The notes below the pieces were generated by a model. That model worked only from the letters and a program-made list of their open reading frames with translations, ran no database searches and was not told the DNA's origin. A DNA stretch of 64,000 nucleotides from Perilla frutescens (Eukaryota; Streptophyta; Magnoliopsida; Lamiales; Lamiaceae), in NCBI GenBank assembly GCA_026008535.1, contig BRKX01000004.1:9139501-9203500 (forward strand). Direction: 5' to 3'. The number at the start of each line of letters is the position of its first letter. The stretch's first letter is position 1. Both the position numbers and the translations under genes were made by a program. Below, one piece after another: positions 11,111 to 21,622 of the stretch.

Positions 11111-11631
11111 AATGAAGAAAATGCCTCGTAATTTAAAGTAGAGAAAATTTCACTTTTGGTCCCATAGGACATAACTTGCTCCCCTTTTGGTCCCAGCAGT
11201 GTCAATTTTGGTCCCAAATCTTTTGAACTGTCAATTTTGACCTCGTCGTGACAGTTTCCGTTAAATTTACTATCGATTTTGGTCCCATTGCACTATGAAT
11301 TTCAGTCCCAAAGGAACACTTAACCAAATCACTTTAACATTATTTAGAGGGAAGTTTCACAAATTTTTGTCATGTTTTTGATGGACATGCCACATATTTT
11401 GGGAGGGAGAATTGCAACAAATATACATCAAAATTCCCACTTATCATTAACAGTTGGCTAGAAATAAAATGAATGAACATAATGTTAACAACCTTATGCA
11501 TTAACATAATGTTAAGAACAGCCTTCCTAAATCATTGGCTAGAAATAAATTGAATGTATATTGCTCTGAGCCCTTTTACTAGAAATAAACTGCATATATA
11601 TTGCTCTGAACATAATGTGAACATCCTTCCT

Positions 11632-12782
11632 AAATTAGCAGCCCATTCTTCAATCTTTCCATCACGATAATAAGCACCAATCGAGCAATTGCATGTTGAA
11701 ACATCAGGACAAAACCTCTTTACCCAACGTAAGGTTTAATATTGCTACTGCTTCTCCCAATTCGCCCGCTCTACAGTAGGCATCTATCAAAGTATTAAAA
11801 TTCATTACATTAACTGCAACCCCTTTACTCACAATATCATCAAACAACTCCCTGGCTTCATTCAACATTTTCTTCTTGGAATATCCATTGATAAATACAG
11901 AATGAGTAACAATATTTGGCTCCAAATCCTTCCCACCATTTCATCCCTTAAACTCATTGCTTCGTCAATTTTCCCATCAGCACAGAGTCCATTAATCAAT
12001 GTGTTGTACATGATAACACTTGGTCTCACACCCTGCTCTTTCATTTCCTTAAGAAGCCTTAAACTGGCAACCAAATTATCATCCTTGCAAAATCCATCAA
12101 TTAGAATGTTATATGTGATTACACTCGGCGAGAGTCCCTTCTCCACCATCTTCTTCAACAGTGCATCAGCTTTATACATTCTTCCGGCACCACCCCTCTT
12201 GCAATAGCCATCAATCAAAGTGTTATAAGTAACCACACTCGTCGTTACCCCATAAACACTCATATGCTCCACTATGTCACTCGCTTTGTTTAACCTCCCA
12301 GCCTTACAGAGTCTATTAACCACTGTATTAAACATGGTCGAATCAGCCTCAATCCTCCTCCTAACCATTTCCTTGTATGCAAACTCCACATTCCCAATCC
12401 TACCACAACGTACCAGCGCATCCAGCATCGAATTACACGAACGCACCGACAACTTAAACCCGTAATCCCAAGCCCTCATGTAACCCTCAAATGCTAAATC
12501 AACCTTTCGATTGGTCACCAGAGCCAGTATCAGCATATAAAAAACAACACTATTAGCACACAAATTGTCACTAACAGTCAAAAGGGAGTTACAAAATGTA
12601 GAGATTGAGATGGGTTCTGCTTGTTTCGTGGACAAATGCAATAAAGATCGAATCTTGGTGTACTTCTTCTCATTCACTAGCAAAATAAAGAGTTCACATA
12701 GTTATCAGTAGAGTAGGAGACCTTGTGTTTGCGTTGCGACCATTTAAAGAAGGATATAATGAGGTCGGAGTCGATGGTGGCC
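11632..12782 (-). pseudogene. pentatricopeptide repeat (PPR) protein fragment, frameshifted
   Basis: Minus-strand P-type PPR sequence. It starts in SDLIISFFKWSQRKHKVSYS (about 12700-12775), shifts frame near 12685, then runs through successive 35-residue repeats (TSVVTYNTLIDGYCKRGG, SPSVITYNILIDGFCKDDN, RPSVIMYNTLINGLCADGK). It shifts again near 11920 and near 11730, and ends in CPDVSTCNCSIGAYYRDGK (11640-11710). Such proteins act in organelle RNA processing. The order and wording resemble the Arabidopsis At1g09820 type; this is from memory. Both ends are missing. It lies inside the Mutator-like inverted repeats, next to a UGT fragment, so it is captured DNA and not a working gene. Confidence 0.88.
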
Positions 12783-12926
12783 ACGCCACTTCTTGAAGCT
12801 TCTCTTCGTCCATGGCGGCCACACTGCCGAAGCTGACGTAGACCACGAATTTTGGCGGTTGCTTGGCTATGGTGAGGAGGCGGTTGGCAGCGGAGATGAG
12901 GGTGACGAGGAGCGCTAGGTGCGCCT
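12781..12926 (-). pseudogene. UDP-glycosyltransferase fragment
   Basis: The minus strand reads about 48 codons including KFVVYVSFGSVAAMDEEKLQ and EVAW. VVYVSFGS is the strand that precedes the PSPG sugar-donor site in plant family-1 glycosyltransferases. The frame stops being UGT-like at 12780, exactly where PPR sequence begins. The upstream part (HLALLVTLISAANRLL) is less clear. A fragment only, with no catalytic histidine or PSPG box. Confidence 0.65.
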
Positions 12927-13392
12927 TGAGGGGAAATTAAGGTGTTGATTTGGGTGGAATTTGGGATTTTCTTGAGTTAAGGGTTCAAAATTGGGAAATT
13001 AGGGCTTTAGATCAATTTTGTTAGAATCCCGCTCAAATAGGCCGCACGTGCGGACGTTTCCGTCTCTCACTCTTATCAGCCGTTTAAATTTTAGGGATTA
13101 AAATTGACAGTGTCAAACCTGTTGGACTAAAAGTGAGCGATTTTTTTGAAAAAGGACCAAAATTGACACGGCTGGGACCAAAAGGGGAGTAAGACGTGTC
13201 CTATGGGACCAAAAGTGAAATTTTCTCATTTAACATACAACATAAAAGGTACCAGATGAAATTTCATGGGCTTTAATTTTAGTAAGGATCGAGACTTTAA
13301 CCCCACAAATCAGAATTTGTCTTTGCGTTTGTAGGGGTCCAATAGAGTACCATTTTGATCTAGGTTTTGTATATAAGTTCATAATATACGAG

Positions 13393-14051
13393 GGATAATT
13401 TAATTTTTAGTCTTATTAGAATAGGGTCGAAATACTTTTGGTCCCATATCTTTCATTTTTGGTCTCATAGTTTATTAGGTTGACACTTTTGATCCCATAT
13501 CTTACGTTTTTGGTCTCATTGTTTATTAGCTCGACACTTTTGGTCAGAAGTATTTTTTTCGACATTTTTAGTCCTAAAATTAATAGTATATATTTTCTTA
13601 TATTTTTTTCAACATTTTTTTCCGTATATTTTGTCAAAATTTTACTGAACAAAAATTTTATATTGGTAAGAAGTTGAAATGGTTTTGTTAAACATTTTGC
13701 TGGATATTTTTTGGGCATTTTGCTTGATATTTTGTTGAATATTTTGCTGAAAATTTTCGAGATATTATGTTATTTTGTTGGGTGTTATGCTGAATTTTTT
13801 GCTAGGTACTTTGCTCTTTTTCTCTTAATGATTTGCTGATAAAATGAAACCAAAATGTTCTTTGAATAAATATTTATATATATATATATATATATATATA
13901 CATACATATATCACAATTGGGACTAAAAATGTCAAAAAAAAAATATCGGGGACCAAAAGTATTGAGCTAATAAATTATGGGATCAAAAATGAAAAATATA
14001 AAATCAAAATTATTTTGACCATATTCTAGTGGGATTAAAAGTGAAATTATT
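13393..14051. mobile_element. small non-autonomous MULE-like element with long inverted repeats
   Basis: Left arm 13393-13570 (GGATAATTTAATTTTTAGTC, TTTTGGTCCC, GTTTATTAG) is repeated in reverse complement at about 13920-14051 (GGGACCAAAAGT, CTAATAAATTATGG, GAAATTATTC). The centre is AT-rich with a run of ATTTTGCTGRATATT repeats and a TA microsatellite. There is no target duplication that I can see and no coding region. Confidence 0.55.
13868..13901. repeat. (TA)n microsatellite
   Basis: About 15 TA units, then CATACATATA, inside the small MULE-like element. Confidence 0.9.
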
Positions 14052-15094
14052 CTTTATATATGATTAACATATCATTGGATTTTTTCATCATATGTCATTA
14101 GATTCTCATAAAAATATGAGAATAATATTAGTGCAATTGGACCGATTGTTGACTTGACATCATTGCAAATTTTCACAGCAACTTGGAAATTTTCATTTCT
14201 GGGATATATATTAATTTTTGGCTCGTAGTATGTATCTTAAATTTTCAAGACAAATGAAAATAAGGGATATGATTTAATATGAACAACTTATCTGGCTTTA
14301 CCTTAAAATATTTTCAAGGGAAAATTCAATGTGATCGATGTGATGGTACATTATACCCCTTACACAAATCACACATAATTTAATAATTTTTAAGTAATGA
14401 GTTCACTTATTTTTTTTAAAGTACATGTGCAATATTATTTAAAAATTATTATGATGATTATGAGGGGTGCAGTGTGTCACCAAATGACATAGAATTTCCC
14501 AATTTTTCAAGATCATACAAATACAAATCAATCTTCTATAATCTACATTAATAGTGATGCCCAAATGGAACCGGACCGGAGGTTACAAACCGCCGGTTAG
14601 CCGGTTTCCGCCGGTTTGGAAACCGTCAACCAGATTCCACCGGTGCGGTTCCGATTTAACCTTCCCGAAGTTCACAAACCGCCGGTTAGAAACCGGCGGT
14701 TTGGCGGTTTAACCGCCGGTTTGGTGTTTTTTTTTTAATCCTCTATACTCCATTCATGTATTGTAATGATAAATTTGACTTTCATGTAGGATTGATTATT
14801 CTATCTTTCATTTATTTTGTATCTCTGTAATAAAAGTTGATAATTTTGGTAATATTAAAATTTAATATACATATGCAAATGATCGATTACCTGTCTCGGG
14901 TAACTGCACAAATATTCACTAACTCTTATAATTAATTTATCGTGTTTAGTTTTGGTAATAATAAATTCAATTGTCATTTAGGAAAAAAACTATATACCTT
15001 TCATTGACACATGTAACATTTGACAAATTATTTTCAAATAAATAAAAAAGTAATCTAGTGAGACGAGTGTTTTCTTCGTTCTTATTTTTTGTGA

Positions 15095-15310
15095 TTTAAT
15101 TTAATTTCATGTTGTTATTGGGGTTCAAATCACCCAATTAGTGTTTATAATTATTTTTTAGTATTTAGATTTTAATTTTTATTAATAATTCATTATTATG
15201 GTTGGTTATTTTAAATTAAATTTTATAATTCATTTTTGTTAATAAATGTTGACAATGATTATTTATGTTATAATTAATTTATATTTTATAATGAATATAT
15301 TAAAATCATG
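15095..15310 (-). repeat. AT-rich repeat 'Y', copy 2 (inverted)
   Basis: Reverse complement of the repeat at 10886-11110, with the shared CACCCAATTAGTGTTTATAA and ATTATTTTTTAGTATTTA segments. It sits inside the hAT element. Confidence 0.55.
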
Positions 15311-15329
15311 ATAATAAATTTTAATTTAA

Positions 15330-15720
15330 TGTTCAATTGTAATTTGTTAATTTGTAATTTCATAGTTTGATTTACAATTTGTAATTGTATAATGTCATAT
15401 TATTTATCAAATTAACTTGTATTCTTAATATTCTTGTAAGTTGTAAATTGTATGTTGTAAGTTGTAAATTGTAAGATATAAATTGTTAAATGTTAATTCT
15501 AATTTGTAAATTATAATTTAGTGTTAAATTGTAACTTGTAAATTTATAAATTGTAATTTCATATTTTCATAGTTTGATTAATTTACAATTTTTAATTTCT
15601 TAATGTCATATTATTTATCAAATTAAATTGTATTCTCATTTCTCAATATTCTTGTAAGTTGTAACTTGTAACTTGTAATTTGTAAATTGTAAGATATAAA
15701 TTATAAAGTTATATAATAAT
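15330..15720. repeat. TTGTAA-rich low-complexity tract
   Basis: Dozens of variants of TTGTAAATTG and GTAACTTGTAA, including two diverged copies of a block of about 240 bp (starting near 15352 and 15545, each with TCATATTATTTATCAAATTA). Confidence 0.7.
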
Positions 15721-16458
15721 ATCAAAATTCAAATAAACTTGTGTTTTGTCATACTTCTTAGTTTTTAACTTGAAAATTTGTAATTTTTTTGATTTAGTTC
15801 GTCTAATCGTCCATTAAAAAAAAAAAAAAAACCGGAAACCGAAACCGGCGGTTAATCGGGTAACCGTCGGTAACCAGCGCTAACCGCCGTTGGGACAAAC
15901 CGTCGATTACGGTTACAAAATCGTAACCGGCTCCGGAACTGCCTAACCAGTGGTTTCTAACCGGAACCGGCCGGAACCGAAACCATGGGCACCTCTAATC
16001 TGCAATATCCTTATGTCACTCACCCAGCGGGAAAAAATCGCATCATCAAATCATAATTCAAGCTATAGTATACGTACAATAACAATTAAATGTAATTTAG
16101 ATGTCCCACTCAGTCACTCGCAGTAAAGTTTGATGTCGGAATTTTCATAGCATAATGATGGCAAGAAGTAATAATTTTAAGAAAAATGAAAATTTCCAAG
16201 TTGATGGTGGGGTTCTCTGAAAAATTATATGTGGTAGACATATATCATATATAATTAATTTTCGGAAGATAATTGACCACTAAAAATGATGTCTGGACAA
16301 ATCCATATGAACTAATAATCTAGTTCATCCCTACTTCCAGCCTGTTCGAAACATAAAGTTTGCCCATAATTTTCCCACTAGAATATATCCCTATTAATTA
16401 ACACTTAATTATAGTTAATTCATTATTATTGCATCATATCTTTTTTTCTAACACCTCT

Positions 16459-16467
16459 CTATATAAT
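16459..16467 (+). promoter_or_regulatory. TATA box of the dirigent gene
   Basis: CTATATAAT lies about 120 bp before the ATG, followed at once by a run of 14 C (16468-16481). A transcription start near 16490-16500 would leave a leader of about 90 nt. Confidence 0.6.
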
Positions 16468-16587
16468 CCCCCCCCCCCCCCAACCCGATTATGGCATCAC
16501 ATTTTTCTATTGTACGTTATTTAGTGTTTTGCTCACCTATAGATATATTTTGATTGAATAAAACCTATCTTAATTTGAAAAAAACAA

Positions 16588-17196
16588 ATGGGTAAGACAA
16601 TACTTATAAGTGTTCTATTGATAGTTGCGCATTTGTTGGTAGCGAGGGCAATTAGGAATGTTGAAGAAGAAAAATGGTTCAAAAAGGTCTGCAGCCAGCG
16701 CAACGAAGAAGCCGCCGTTCTTCATTTCTACGTCCAAGATTTCCGAGCCGGCGGCGGGCCCAATGCCACTGTCTACGTCGTCGCAGAATCCTCCATCTCC
16801 GCCACTTCTCCAACCGATTTCGGGGAAATCCACGTCTGCGATGACCTGCTAACAACCCAGCCCGATCAAAACTCCGAGATAATCGGCAAAGTCCAGGGAG
16901 TCACCATCTCCGCGGACTTTCAAGTCTCCGGCGAGGGCATGTACCTCAATTTCTATTTCACGACGGGTGATTACAGCGGCAGCACCCTCACCATGCTTGG
17001 CCGGAATGAAGTTATGAACGAAGAACGTGAGATGCCGATTGTCGGCGGCACTGGCGTTTTTCGGCTGGCGCGCGGATACGCGCTCTCGAGCACGTATTCT
17101 TACGACGTTGAGACGCGCTACGCTGTGATGGAGTACACGCTCTATGTCGCCTACCTCGGAAAATCCAACGTCCGTCTGCAGACAGCCACCAAATAG
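16588..17196 (+). CDS. dirigent protein
   Basis: Complete single-exon gene, 202 residues. Residues 1-21 form a hydrophobic signal peptide ending in VARA, so the product is exported to the cell wall. The dirigent domain follows: LHFYVQD (45-51), FGEIHVCDDLLT (78-89), IIGKVQG (98-104), GMYLNFYFTTGDYSGSTL (117-134), GRNEV (138-142), EMPIVGGTGVFRLARGYA (148-165) and YDVETRYAVMEYTLYV (172-187). There is one N-glycosylation sequon (N59-A-T). Dirigent proteins bind radicals or quinone methides without oxidising them and steer coupling or cyclisation in lignan and related pathways; the substrate of this one cannot be told. Length is normal and the start follows a TATA box. A truncated relative lies 6 kb upstream, so this is a small tandem family. 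It is the only intact host gene seen here. Confidence 0.97.
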   Translation: MGKTILISVLLIVAHLLVARAIRNVEEEKWFKKVCSQRNEEAAVLHFYVQDFRAGGGPNATVYVVAESSISATSPTDFGEIHVCDDLLTTQPDQNSEIIGKVQGVTISADFQVSGEGMYLNFYFTTGDYSGSTLTMLGRNEVMNEEREMPIVGGTGVFRLARGYALSSTYSYDVETRYAVMEYTLYVAYLGKSNVRLQTATK

Positions 17197-18007
17197 ATGC
17201 ATTATGTACATATTATTGGAAATGATGTTGTGCAAAATGTCGTCGTACTGTTTAGATTTATTGTGGTTGTGCTGTGCATTCGAGGGTTTGTATGCCTGTG
17301 TAGTTTGTGCGAGTGGTGGAACCAGATTTTTTTTTTATGCTGCACTCTTAAGTGATGGAACAACTGTTGCTTCGTGTTTCTTCATTAACTCATCTAATTT
17401 TTCTTTTAATTTCATTAAGCTAGATGATATCGTTTTCACATTAGTTTAAACTAAATAAGATAATTCAAAACCTTTTCGAAAACAATAGTATACACTATGG
17501 GAAACATTTTAAAATATAAATTGACAGCATAGATAAAATGACTTTAACAAAATATTTTACATAAATAAATAAAACAGTTTTCAGTTAAAATAAAATGAAA
17601 TAATTTAAATATAGATGATAAAATTTTAAATTTATCTCAAATAAAGTGAACGGGGCAAACAACACCGAATATATATTGAATATTGCAAGTTTGTTGAGAA
17701 ATTAGTGAAAAAATATACTAAAATAAATCAATGAATCAATGTTTATATTGAAAAAACAAAATAAAGTAATAAAAGGTTTTATCTTTCCCCTAAAATCGCG
17801 ACTTGCAACAACACTTTGATCATGTTCAACTGGATTTTAGATTTTTAGTTCAATAGTCCTCTTCCCTAGCCGCACCCCTGTCGCCCCACCCCCTCGTTCT
17901 TTATCTGGAAATCTTTTTGTGCAAATCATCTTTGTTATAAAAATAATAAAATATATATTCAATAAATAAATAGTGTCTCAATCGTGTCTAAACATTAAAA
18001 AAAAAAA
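17197..18007. other. 3' flank of the dirigent gene, AT-rich, no gene
   Basis: The first 250 bp look like 3' untranslated sequence and resemble the region after the truncated copy at 10621. The rest is AT-rich with no ORF worth keeping. Confidence 0.5.
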
Positions 18008-18542
18008 GAGACGGACTTGCGTGCAACGGCGGCTATTTCCGCCTATTTCAGGCGGCCATGTGGCTCCACGCGAACGTGCCACGTGGCACATGGTACTTTT
18101 TATTGTAGTTGGAATGATGATAGTATTAATCTCAGGTTGATACCTTTCTTTATCGTACTTGATACTTTTCTGCTTACCACATTGTACTTTTTATTTTACC
18201 GAACTCGTGTTTTGCTTTCCTTTGCAAATTCTTAGAATGATGATTGTTTTAGATTAATCTCAACACATACAATATAAAAACTGAAAAAAAAATCAAAATT
18301 TGAACTAAATAAACTTATATAAAATAACTACCAGACCCCTTACTTTTTAATGATACAGATGGTACTTTTCGAATGTTTTGTGATACTTTTTAATAGGAAG
18401 GTTGGTACTCACTTTGGACAGATTTTTTTTATGGGTTGACCCAGTCAAAGCGAGTTGACCCGCGTTGAGTGGGTCAAAAGCGGGTTTGACTGACCCGTCT
18501 CATATAGTGTTATTTGCATAATAATGCATGCAAGTGTTTGCC
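18008..18542. mobile_element. short TIR element 'X', copy 2
   Basis: 535 bp. Starts GAGACGGACTTGCGTGCA and ends TGCATGCAAGTGTTTGCC, and is flanked by A runs on both sides. It shares both ends and the segments CTATTTCAGGCGG, GACCCCTTACTTTTTAATGA and TGTTATTTGCAT with copy 1 (8779-9620). It lacks the telomere-like insert of copy 1. Confidence 0.65.
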
Positions 18543-18559
18543 AAAAAAAAAAAAAGTTT

Positions 18560-18800
18560 TCATAACGTTTATGACAAAAATAAATTTATTATATTATAAC
18601 CAATCCTAATTAATATTTATTGCCAAGAATTAAAATTTTAAAAAATCATATACCCTAACTTTGGAATAATCAACCCTAACAACCAATTATATTAACTAAA
18701 AAATTAAAATTAAATACTAAATAATAATTATAAATCCTAATTGGGTGGAATAAACCCTAAATAATAATGTAAAATTGTACTAAATCAAAATTAAACTTAT
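18560..18800 (+). repeat. AT-rich repeat 'Y', copy 3
   Basis: Related to 10886-11110: AATTAAATACTAAATAATAA, TTATAAATCCTAATTGGGTG and AATAAACCCTAAATAA. Confidence 0.5.
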
Positions 18801-18897
18801 TAAATTTTCTTTTTAATGTTTAGCTTTCTATTTTTTAATTAATAGTTTACTATTACCTTGAATAATTAGAAATTAATTTAATATTTGTGATAATGTT

Positions 18898-20180
18898 TGT
18901 AGACCCAAAAGTCTGCAATTAAATCGTTCGGATCCAGACTCCATTAATATACAAAATAAAGACAAACAATGCGTGAAACCGAAAGATCACTGGGGATTCG
19001 ACAATCGAATTAACTCTAATGCTCAAATTAGAATCAATCTGGGAATAGATAAATCGAAATAAAAGGGACATAAATGAAGAACAATGCTAGATTCAGAGAA
19101 AATCTGAGGTCGAAAATGAGGTCAAACATTAGTATTAATGTTTAGAAAGTGATGTGTTGTTTTGGGTAGCATTTTAAGCTTTTTATAGGGAAGCGTTGAA
19201 CAAATTTCCTCTAGTTTTTTTTTTTTGGTTTCGAGGTCCATTCACCTTTTGAAGGGTGTTGACTTGATCATTCGCTCGCGGTGATGAATCGCTCTCGAGA
19301 TCTTCTTATTCTGCTGAAAATGACCACTATAATATTTCTTGAGTATTTTATTTTATGTAAAATATAACTCGCAAGAGAATGAGGTAAATTATAGTAAAAT
19401 GATGGTAAGTAAGGTCGTATCCATAGAGACTGACTAAGTACCTGATTATATTATTTCACTTTATCTAGAGAACCAAATTAAGAATTTGATTTAATTAACT
19501 AAATACTATAAATTAAATAAATAAATCAAGCACGGAGAACTGGATAAACAGATAAAAGATGGATCCTAGTGTGTTGTTAAATGGATTTCAATTCTAGTCA
19601 ATTTATTTAACCAATTTAATTCTAAATCTTATAGGAGAATCATTAATATAATTACAACCTCTCTCTCGAGGTAGCTATAACAGTAGATTAGATTCCAATT
19701 CTTATCTCTCGATCTCGAAATATTATCTAATTCCAATTAAAATCCCAGATTTATTCTCCTCACGAATGTTTTTCACAACACATCAGATAAAATGAAGATC
19801 ATCTCGATACACTAAATATTATGCAATAGTCTGCAACTAACACAAGTCATGCAATATAGTAAATGAATCCGATATTGTATCCACAAGGACTGAATTACTG
19901 ATTACACTGAGTACTAAGCTAACAGTTCTCTATTATCCAAGTAACCTATTTATTTGGGTTGAATTATTTCTAGAGACAAATGTGAATTTAAACTTGAAAT
20001 AAATAAACAAGAAAATACGGAAATTAAATTATCCCACGAAATTTAATTCAGAGGAATCAAATAATCAATTAAAAGACTAATCCTAGGGAATGCAATGCAC
20101 ATGTATCCGTTATATATTAATTCAATCCTAATAATTCTCACTTTTAATCCAATTATTGGTGAAGTATCAGAAATGTGGCT
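18898..20180. repeat. LTR-derived repeats, probably Athila-like, fragmented
   Basis: Contains the phrases ACTCGCAAGAGAATGAGG, AAGGTCGTATCCATAGAGAC and, again near 19880, TATTGTATCCACAAGGACTG, which are typical of Athila-type LTRs. The segment CCAGATTTATTCTCCTCACGA (19743-19763) recurs in the LTR at 43719-44695. Boundaries are not clear. The first 300 bp (from 18898) may be a different LTR. Confidence 0.4.
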
Positions 20181-20372
20181 ACTTATCTCCAGGGCCGGCC
20201 CTGACAATTGAGGGGCCCATTGCGAAATGAAAAAAAGGGCCCTAATTTTTTTTTATCCCGAGCATCTTGAATTTTCTTTCACTATTATCTTCATCATCAT
20301 AAGTCTTGAAAAAAAAATGCAATCACAACCTACAAACATAAAAAATAAAAGAAAATAATAAGTGTGAAATAA

Positions 20373-20585
20373 TTATCCAAATAAGTTAAATCTTCTAGCA
20401 TTTTGAGAAGCAAAATCATCAATAAGATCATCAAAATCAAGTGTTTCCAATATTTCATTTTCAATGCTTAAAATTGCTAGCCCATTTAATCTTTCTTGAG
20501 ACATAGTTGAACGCAAATATGTTTTAATTAATTTAAATTTTGAAAAGCTTCTTTCTGATGATGCTACAGTAACAGGAATAGTCAA
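20373..20585 (-). pseudogene. hAT transposase, C-terminal dimerisation domain
   Basis: 70 codons: VASSERSFSKFKLIKTYLRS, then TMSQERLNGLAILSIE. This is the hAT family C-terminal motif (SSERSFS...LKLIK...M...RL..L..L.IE) that lets the transposase dimerise. It belongs to the same gene as the zinc-finger piece at 21623. The part encoding the catalytic residues is lost. Confidence 0.9.
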
Positions 20586-20639
20586 TAATACGGGTCAACA
20601 TGTTGATCGTATGATGTGCATCTTATGTACAAAAGAACT

Positions 20640-21520
20640 GGCGTAAAATATCAAAGGGTTAATTACGCAATAGTATCCAATGTTTACCCGATTTTACAAC
20701 GATCGGACGAGTGGGCTGTGCAGTGAAAAAAAAAATCACCGCATAAAAAGTATCACTCATTCTATTAAAAAATATTAAGTTGTAGACTTAAATATATCAT
20801 CATGTTGGTTTAATTATACAAGTTAAAATTACATTCGAATTATGGTTTAATACATGCAAATTAGGGTTTATTATTCACAATTATGATTTAAATTAATTCA
20901 CTTTAATTTTAGAGTTCACTAGTCCATTTTAAGGTATATATTTATTTCAAAATTATGGTTGTTTATTTCGAATTAGGTTTATTATTCCCAATAATATTTT
21001 ATATTCATTTCGAAAAAATTAATTATCGAGCGTAATGCACGGGTCCGCACGTTAGCGTCGGACGCGAGCATTGCGCAAGTCACCGGATTTAAAAAAAAAA
21101 AAGTCACGTTAATTTTTGGGTTCAATAATTCAATTTAAGGGTATATATTTATTTCAAAATTAGAGTTTGTTGTTCTCAATCATGGTTTATATTTATTTCA
21201 AAAATTAATTTCTATTTTTTTCTTTTTTTTGTCAAAAATCTTGTATTTAATCCCAGTTAGGGTTGATTAATCTTCAATAGAGTGTATAGTTAATTAAAAA
21301 AAAAATATCTAGCACAGTGCACGATATGTCGGCTTAAAATAAATAAATTAAATCATTCTAATTTTTGGATTAACTAATATCATTTTAGAGCGTACATTTA
21401 TTTATAAAAAATTAATTACGAGCACGCACGTTAGTGGCGGACAAATACACCACACGAGGCGTCGACGATTCTATTTTAAGGACAAATACACCACGCGAGG
21501 CGGTTAGCATAAGTTATAAA
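20640..21520. repeat. AT-rich diverged direct repeats with CACGGGTCCGCACG motif
   Basis: Two diverged blocks (20800-21075 and 21100-21480) share TTTTAGGGTATATATTTATT-like phrases, GGTTTATTATT and a terminal GCACGTTAGYGKCGGAC. They occupy the place of the missing transposase core. The class is unknown; a Helitron-like origin is possible but no CTRR end was found. Confidence 0.4.
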
Positions 21521-21622
21521 CCATAAATGGATGAAGAAAACTCTAACTAATATATTCTAATTTGATGAAATAAATAATATATAATAATCTAATTGTTTCA
21601 TTGCATTGCATTTTAATCTAAT

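Larger units (their letters stand above)
11141..13227. mobile_element. Pack-MULE-like element carrying PPR and UGT fragments
   Basis: 2087 bp. The left end GAGAAAATTTCACTTTTGG (11141) and right end CCAAAAGTGAAATTTTCTC (13227) are inverted. The inverted repeats run about 160-190 bp with GGTCCC motifs throughout. Flanks ATTTAAAGTA (11131-11140) and ATTTAACATA (13228-13237) match at 8 of 10 bases, consistent with an aged 9-10 bp Mutator-type duplication. Between the arms lie two gene fragments from different families and no transposase, which is the definition of a Pack-MULE. Confidence 0.75.
14550..15998. mobile_element. non-autonomous hAT-type element
   Basis: 1449 bp. The ends are inverted: AATAGTGATGCCCA on the left and TGGGCACCTCTAA on the right. 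Both are followed inward by dense CCGGTT/AACCGG repeats (14570-14725, 15830-15985), as in many plant hAT elements whose ends read TAGRGRTGCCCA. Flanks TCTACATT (14542-14549) and TCTGCAAT (15999-16006) match at 6 of 8 bases, consistent with an old 8-bp duplication. The interior is AT-rich and has no transposase. Confidence 0.7.

Noticed and set aside
17144..17449. 101-codon ORF overlapping the dirigent 3' end
   Set aside because: It starts inside the dirigent coding region in another frame and runs through the 3' UTR; composition is that of a shadow frame.
20996..21090. Helitron end suggested by GCACGGGTCCGCACG
   Set aside because: No CTRR terminus with a preceding hairpin, and no A-T insertion site, could be found.
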